A stretch of DNA of 63,812 bases from Chlamydomonas sphaeroides (Eukaryota > Chlorophyta > Chlorophyceae > Chlamydomonadales > Chlamydomonadaceae), in contig BDDC01000359.1 of NCBI GenBank assembly GCA_001662425.1, positions 5,920-69,731 of the forward strand, given 5' to 3'. Positions within the stretch are counted from its first letter, which is position 1. Each line of letters opens with the position of its first letter. Both the position numbers and the translations under genes were made by a program. This document shows positions 57,865 to 63,812 of the stretch, piece after piece. Below the pieces are notes generated by a model. That model made no database searches. It was given only the letters and a program-made list of their open reading frames with translations, and had not been told where the DNA came from.

Positions 57865-60800
57865 ATGCGACCACAGCGACACCCTGCTTTGACTGTGTTG
57901 CTGACCGTGCTCATAGCCGCGACCGCGCATACACAGACTGCCCCCTTGAACGCAACCACAGCCTGCGGTGACCAGTGCTTTGAGTACGGGACCTGTAACC
58001 CTGAGACGCGGCGGTGAGGCACCCGGCCCCACGCACCCCTCTCCTCGGTCCGCACCCTTCGGCGGCCACCGGCTAGCACTGCTATGCAGCATGGGACTTC
58101 CTGGCTGCTGACTAGCCCCACGTCATGCCAGGTGTGAGTGTCCCCTCGTGAGGTACGGTCTGGACTGCTCCATCCCCCTGAAGGACCCATCACAGCAGTG
58201 CACCCTCTACAGGTGCGCAGAACGTCACGCACGCACCCGCCCAACACAGCAGCCAACCCGTGCCTGTCAGCCTCACCAACCCTAGCCAACCCTTCTCTGG
58301 TGCCCGGCTCGCCTCCCGCAGCCACACCGCTGAGACGTGCGACTCCCGCAACCGCACGCTCTGCTACAACAGCTGCAATCACGAGGGGTGGTGCCAGGGC
58401 GGCTTCTGCCACTGCAAGCCAGGCGAGCACACCAGCAGCAGGGAGCTGCAGCCACAGATGGACACATGAAGGCACCAGCAAAATACCCGTGGCGCCGAAA
58501 GCGCTGCCGCGCCGAAGCCCTGGGGTGCACCCTTTGGGCGGGCACTCCTGTTGTGCTTGACGTGCGCATTCAGCTCTGATCGCGCCGCTCCTCGTCAGGC
58601 TTCTACGGCGCGGACTGCGCTCTCAGCGTGGGAACAGATGGGCGGCCCAAGCTTCTGGCGGGTCAGGGCTACAAGCCCCGCAAACAGGGCGTCAAGGTAC
58701 TTCGGTGTGCAGGCTGCCGAGCTACCGGGGTTTGTTTTCCGGGCCAGGCATATGGGCGCTGCGACTCGGCCCTGACAGCTTCCAGGAGCCTATATGTGCA
58801 CCGTCAGCCCGTCGGCCTGCCGTGTCCTGCCGTACCGCAGATCTACGTGTACGAGCTCCCGCCTGTGACCAACACATGGTGCGGCCGCCGGGTGGAGGAA
58901 GGCTGATGGGGCCCAACGCAGGCAGCGCCCGCCTGCTCTCCTGTTGTTATGTGCGGCGAATTCATTTTTTGGCGCCAAGCCCATGATAGACATTCCGGCT
59001 CCCCTGGCTGACGCGTGTGGTGTCTTACGGTGGGCCCTTTCCCACGGCCGCACAGGATCTACATCGCCCGCCTTGGTAGGTCCCAGTGCTAGGCCACCGC
59101 GGACCGCAGCGACCGCCGCTGCCTGACTTCTATGGCACCTTGCCCGCGGCCCCCTTGGCTCGCTTGGCAACGGGTCTTGCTGGCTCTGCTGCCGCAGACC
59201 GGCCGGTGGTGCCGGCGCTGATGCAGCGCATGCTCAGCTCCGGGGTGCGGACCGCCAACGGCGACGAGGCGAGTGCGCGGGGGCCCCGTCGGGGGCTGGT
59301 CGCTCGCGTGCCGTACCCGGTGGGGTGTGATACCCAGGGAGTAGCGAACCAGTAGGCGGGGGGCTGGCCGCCAGGCGCTGCTACAGGCCGGGGCCAGAGG
59401 GCACGGAACGCACCCGCCTAGATGGGCTGCTGGCTGGCTGCTGCCGTGCCTCGACGATGCGCGGCCACAATCATAACAGTGACCATTGGGGCCTGTCTCT
59501 CGGGCGGCAGGCTGAGTCACGTGGGGTGAGACGTGCGCCCCCCGCGCTGCGTGGCCTGCGCTTGTGCCAGCAGGCAGACTACTTTTTCGTGCCCTTCATC
59601 ATGCGTACCCGGAGCCACACCCAGAAGAACCTCGCCGCCACCATCTCCTACATCCGAGCCAACTGGCCCTGGTGGGCACCCACAGGCATAGGGCTGTCGG
59701 CGGAGCCAGGGGCCCTAGCCGCTGTCGCCTACAGCGCGAGCGATGGCAGCCACGCGCGCTGCTCGCGTCCTAGCACCCTACAGGCTCGGCAACCCGTTGC
59801 TGATACACCCTTCGCGCATCTCATCACCATGCGTCCTCACGTGTTGCTGCTGCCTTGCTGCAGGTGGGACCGGCACGGCGGCGGCCACAAGCACCTGCTG
59901 GTGGTCACGGGTGAGGGACGGCTGCGGCGCCGGGAACCATGCGGCCCGCTGGCCCGGCCGGGCCCCGCAAAGCCCATCCTGCGCCCGGCCGCTGCCCCCT
60001 GTTCCTGCCACGCCCCCAGCCGACCTGGGCCGCTCCGCGCTGCTGCCGGAGCTGCGGCTGATGGCGGAGAACATGACCTTCCTCACCCACTGGGGGCTGC
60101 ACAAGGCCCACGCGGGGGGCCGCTGGGAGGCGTCGCACCGGCCCGGCAGGGTGCGTACACGCTGTCGGCCCCGCCCCGCAGCCGGCACGACCGCATGCGC
60201 CTGGTGTGTCCTCCAGCACGCACGGTGCCCCGGGCCTATCCTGGCCATTGCCCTTGCAGCGCATCGGCTGCGTGGCCACTTAGCGCAACAGCGGCACGGC
60301 GGAGCGCGTGGCTGTGCTGACGCCTGGTTTCCCCCGCGCTGTGTGTTGCTGCGGCCCCGCAACACAGGACATCGTCATTCCGCCGCTCACGCATGCAGAC
60401 GACCCCATCGTCTACTCGCCCATTCACACCAACCTCACCAAGCAAAAGGAGCGCAAGCCGGGGCTGTTTTTCGCGGGTGAGTCGGACGCATAACGCGGCC
60501 CACACGGGCTGAGCCAGTCGTGGGGTTGCGCCAGCATCTCAACCCTACTTGGGATGCGACGCCAACTAGCCGGCCAGCAGGCCAGAGCTGCAGAGCTCGT
60601 CTGCCGCATGACAGTCCACGCGCGCGCACCGTGTCCTGCCTTGCCATGTCGCGACCAACCTGTGCTAGTCGCGGCTAGCCGCAGCCGTCCTGGCCGCGAG
60701 CGCCCAGCCCAGCCTTGCCGGACGCGCCGGCGAAGCTGGATAGCCGACCACCCTGCTGAACCTCGATGCCTGTCCGGTCCTACCCTGCCGGCCCGCAGGC

Positions 60801-63221
60801 CGCATCTGCGGTGACGGCAAGAAGCCCGAGGCTGACGGCACCTGCGGCTGGTACAAGGCCGAGTACTCTGCAGGCACACGGCAGAAGGTGGGCCGCAGCG
60901 CGCAAGCTGCAGCGTGACCCCAGCCGCCCAATCCACCCTTCCCTGCCGGTCTGCCCGGCCGGGCCGCGACGGCCCTTCGCGTGCCGTACAGCTGACGCCC
61001 CCGCATCCCCTGCCGGCTGCGCCCTTTGCCCTCCCATCCCATCCGCTCCCGCACCCTTCTTCCAGGTGGCGCAGCTGCACGGCAACCGCACCGACTGGAC
61101 CATCAGCACGCACACCCTGGCCTACACCGAGGGCCTCGCCACGCACAGGTGGGGGTGCGCTCCTGGGCACGAGGCGCCAGGAGGCGGGAACGGGAAGCGC
61201 GGACATGATACGTGTGCTCAAATGTTTCAGGTAGAGCAGACCTGGGTGCGGTGTGCGCCGACGGCCAGTCACCCCCGCACGTGGCGCCCGGTGGCCCGCC
61301 CAACACAGGTTCTGCTTAGCGCCAACCGGCGGCGGCTACGGCCGGCGCAGCGTGCTGGTGAGTACGAAGGTCGCCGGACGGTACCCACGCCCTCAGCAGC
61401 TGGGCCTTGCCCTCATCCCCGCTCTTCCTGAGCCCGTGGATGGTCCTCCTCGGGGCCTCCCGCGCATCGCATCTGACCAGCGCCCCCGTGACCCCTCCCG
61501 CGCATCGCCTCTGACCAGCACCCCCGTGAACCCTCCCTTCCCTGTGCCAGGCGCTCATCATGGGATGCGTGCCGGTGCTGGTCACGGACAACGTGTATCA
61601 GCCCTTTGAGCCGGAGATCCCCTGGAGCGAGTTCAGCATCGCCGTGCCCGAGGTGCGCAGCCGCTTGTGAACGCAGCTGCTGTCCGCCCGGAGCCGCTGC
61701 GGCGGCTGCTGGGAGCAACGGACGGGTCACTTGGCGTGGTCGTTTGGGGCCGTCCACGTCCGTTACGCTGTATAGCCAGCATGGGGAGCCCTCTCCATGG
61801 GCCGCTTTCCGGCAACCTGGCGGTGAGCGGGCCCATATGTGGCCCTCGCCAACTCACGGGCGCAGCTGCCTGCCGTCTGCTGCCTGCTACACGGCCTGCC
61901 TGCTGTCGCGCGTAGGCCGACATCTTCCGCATGCACGAGTACCTGGCAGCAGTCAACACCAGCGAGTTCGCATGGATCCAGGTGGGCAGGGGCTGCGGGC
62001 TGGGGGCGTCGCAGGGTGGGAGTCATGGAAGGACAGTCCTGGCTCCGAGTCCCGGACAGTTAAGCCCAGGAGCCCGTCCTGGGTCCAGGTGCAGGGGCTT
62101 GGGTCGGGGCTTGGGTCGGGTCGGAAGGCAGGAGGGCACGCCTGCGGGGTTGGGGCTTGGTTGCAGCTTGTGCTGGATCATGAGCGGGCTTGAGTCGAAT
62201 CGGAGCTCGGGGCGCAGGCCCGGAGGGGCTAGGCTGGCATCGGGCGCTACACCAGGGGCGGCATGTTGGTGCAGGGCAGGGCATAAACTCGCCCCTGCGC
62301 CGCCTGTGCTTGCGTTTGCGTCCCCTTGCAGGCCGCCGGCAAGTGCGCTGCGCAGCACATGTACTACAGCAGCACGTTCGGGGAGGTGATGGGCGAGGAC
62401 GGCCGCTTCGGTGAGCTGTCTGTCGTCGCAGGTCGCCCGGCGCAACGACCCGGCTAGGACCAGGTTCCCCATCCACGGACTCAGCACATGCTGCTTGGAA
62501 CACGCCGGCAGCGCGCTGCCTCGCACAACCCGGCACGTGGCGCAACCGCGCGCGGGCCTGGGGTCTCACCGTCGAGGCCTGCTCGCCATGCCTAATCAAG
62601 CATGCCTTGCTCGCTGCGCAGACGCGTTAGAGACGCTCGTTGCTATTGCCTTCCCGCTGCCTGCTGCCCGCAGATGCGTTTGAGACGCTGATGGAGATTC
62701 TGCGCATGCGGCGGGACTACCCGGGGCTGGAGCCCAGCAAGTACATGACGGCGGACGAGCGCTTCCGCAACTTCGTCAACTGCGACCTCAGTGAGTCGCA
62801 CGCTGTGGTAAACGTGAACATGCTGAGGCCACGTACGCGCCCTCCGCAAGGCAGGCCGCGCAATGGGGCACCGGTTTACGGCAGCGTGGATGGAGCCCGG
62901 CGGGTAGACGGCTGGGGCCAGGCTCAGGAAGACCCTGAGTAGTCACGCGCGTGCCCTGCGGCACCTTCCACAATCAGCCCCGCCCTGCGTGCTCACTCCC
63001 CCCCTGCGTCGTCCCGTGCGCCTGCTGCCTCAGAGCCCACCGGCGGCCGTGTGCCGCTGTGCACGCAGAACCGGCTGGTGCGGGGCCGCGGCTACCGGCA
63101 CTGCCGCGAGTCGTACCAGGGCGTCCCCATGCGGTACATGAGGATGTTCTACTCGTGGCCGGGGGGCGCCATATGCGGCAAAAACACCAAGGTTGCCACC
63201 TGCCCGCGGTCGTGGGCGTGA
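57865..63221 (+). CDS. EGF-containing exostosin-like glycosyltransferase (GT47), paralogue 2, 571 aa
   Basis: Nineteen exons: 57865-58013, 58132-58212, 58322-58422, 58599-58696, 58841-58878, 59056-59075, 59198-59272, 59578-59671, 59864-59910, 60020-60150, 60368-60476, 60799-60887, 61066-61148, 61309-61357, 61551-61652, 61916-61981, 62332-62410, 62674-62790, 63034-63221 (stop TGA). They total 1,716 nt in phase. I start at 57865 because a good signal sequence follows (L-T-V-L-L-T-V-L-I-A-A-T-A). EGF-like Cys modules come next (C-E-C-P-L-V-R-Y-G-L-D-C; C-N-H-E-G-W-C-Q-G-G-F-C-H-C). The exostosin domain has I-Y-V-Y-E-L-P-P, F-C-L-A-P-T-G-G-G-Y-G-R-R, G-C-V-P-V-L-V-T-D-N-V-Y-Q-P-F-E-P-E and D-A-F-E-T-L-M-E-I-L-R-M-R. 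It is a Golgi GT47 enzyme of unknown acceptor. One intron (donor 58423) uses GC-AG, and exon 6 is only 20 nt. It has more introns than its paralogue at 39351-43867. Confidence 0.88.
62621..62650 (+). pseudogene. Vestigial copy of a GT47 exon start
   Basis: Preceded by cgcag, the sequence reads A-L-E-T-L-V in the phase of exon 18, which begins D-A-F-E-T-L-M 53 bp further on. It is a partial duplicate of the acceptor and first 20-25 bases of that exon and cannot replace it. Confidence 0.45.
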
Positions 63222-63699
63222 GCGCGAGCAGTGGATAATAGGGCTACCGGGGAGGAGGAGAGGTGTCGAGGAAGGAAGGGACGAAGCGGCGGTGTGCTGT
63301 GAGCGACGGCGTGCGCGCGTGTGAGCGGGGGGGGCGATGCTGCAGGCGAGATATCGCAGGCGACCAAGGGCAAGCGGCATGAACTTCGCTGGCAACAGCT
63401 GGCAACAAATGTGACATGCTGCGGCCGACCCCGTGCTGACTCGAAGTGACAGCCTGCAGGTACCCTGCAGCTGCTGCAGGCCATCATGGCTCACGGCCTC
63501 GCGCAGCATGAGCTCGCGGTCGCAAGCCCCGAAGCCCCTTCGATTTCCTCGCTAGCACCTCCGTTGGGGTGCATCTCTGCTGTCTCTGCTGCCTCGGCGG
63601 TCAAGGAAGGCGCCGCGTGTGTGCTGTGGGTCCGGGGCTCGGGGCCTGCGGGGAGGCGGGCTCTGGAAGAAGAAGAATTCGTTACATCGCCCCCCGCTG
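63222..63699. other. Intergenic / 3' UTR of the second GT47
   Basis: Nothing recognisable. No TGTAA was seen. Confidence 0.4.
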
Positions 63700-63812
63700 G
63701 TTGAAGACGACATCCACCACTCGCGTTGCTGGCCACCATCGTCGGCCGGCCTCGTTGACCCACCTGTTCCTTGAGTGCCCGGCGTACCTGCAGGCCCGGC
63801 AATGGCTGGCTG
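63700..63812 (+). mobile_element. Possible C-terminal remnant of a non-LTR retroelement
   Basis: Two fragments in different frames recall the zinc-binding tail of LINE reverse transcriptases (V-E-D-x-x-H-x-L-x-x-C-P-x-Y): V-E-D-D-I-H-H at 63700-63720, then L-T-H-L-F-L-E-C-P-A-Y-L-Q-A-R-Q-W-L at 63755-63808. About 35 bp and a frame change lie between them, and the window ends inside the match. Evidence is short and the frame is broken. Confidence 0.35.

Overview
This looks like nuclear DNA of a GC-rich green alga, probably a volvocine/chlorophycean relative of Chlamydomonas. Almost every gene is broken by short GT-AG introns, several TGTAA poly(A) signals are present, Ala/Gly/Pro low complexity is heavy, and the gene set is plant/algal: cytosolic ribosomal protein eL37, the photosystem II assembly factor LPA1, a plastid-type TPR-PB1 (Phox/CLMP1) protein, a Yip1-family Golgi protein, a secreted arylsulfatase and two EGF-containing GT47 exostosin-like glycosyltransferases. 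Gene models were spliced by eye. Apart from the giant gene and the gapped sulfatase, every complete multi-exon model keeps phase at each junction and sums to a multiple of three.

Layout. 1-1371 (+): 3' end of a Fanzor/TnpB-like gene (zinc ribbon, then the D-R-D-L-N-A-A-L-N RuvC-III motif). 1925-18859 (-): one very large gene of about 43 exons and about 3,000 residues with coiled coils, unassigned. 19645-21777 (+): Gly/Ser/Pro-rich protein of unknown function. 22576-28407 (+): TPR-PB1 protein. 29516-30495 (+): eL37. 31902-33219 (-): acidic coiled-coil protein with a possible plastid presequence. 33839-35763 (+): START-like lipid-binding-fold protein. 37351-38391 (-): YIPF5-like protein, head to head with a 75-residue protein (38465-38819, +). 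39351-43867 (-): first GT47. 44681-50903 (+): arylsulfatase with a 370-base assembly gap. 52191-52976 (-): dead chimera of sulfatase sequence and a Fanzor last exon. 52990-54022: foldback element with about 330-bp inverted arms. 54068-57585 (-): LPA1. 57865-63221 (+): second GT47. 63700-63812: possible tail of a LINE-type retroelement.

How the genes fit together. The two GT47 genes and the sulfatase between them all look secretory and would act on extracellular or cell-wall polysaccharide: GT47 enzymes build glycans in the Golgi, and the sulfatase releases sulfate outside the cell. LPA1 and the TPR-PB1 protein are chloroplast-related; the Yip1 protein belongs to ER-Golgi traffic. The most unusual part is 52.2-54.0 kb. 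There an inverted copy of sulfatase intron 1-exon 2-intron 2 is joined, at the splice-site boundary, to a second copy of the Fanzor last exon, right beside a large foldback repeat that reaches to about 46 bp below the LPA1 stop codon.
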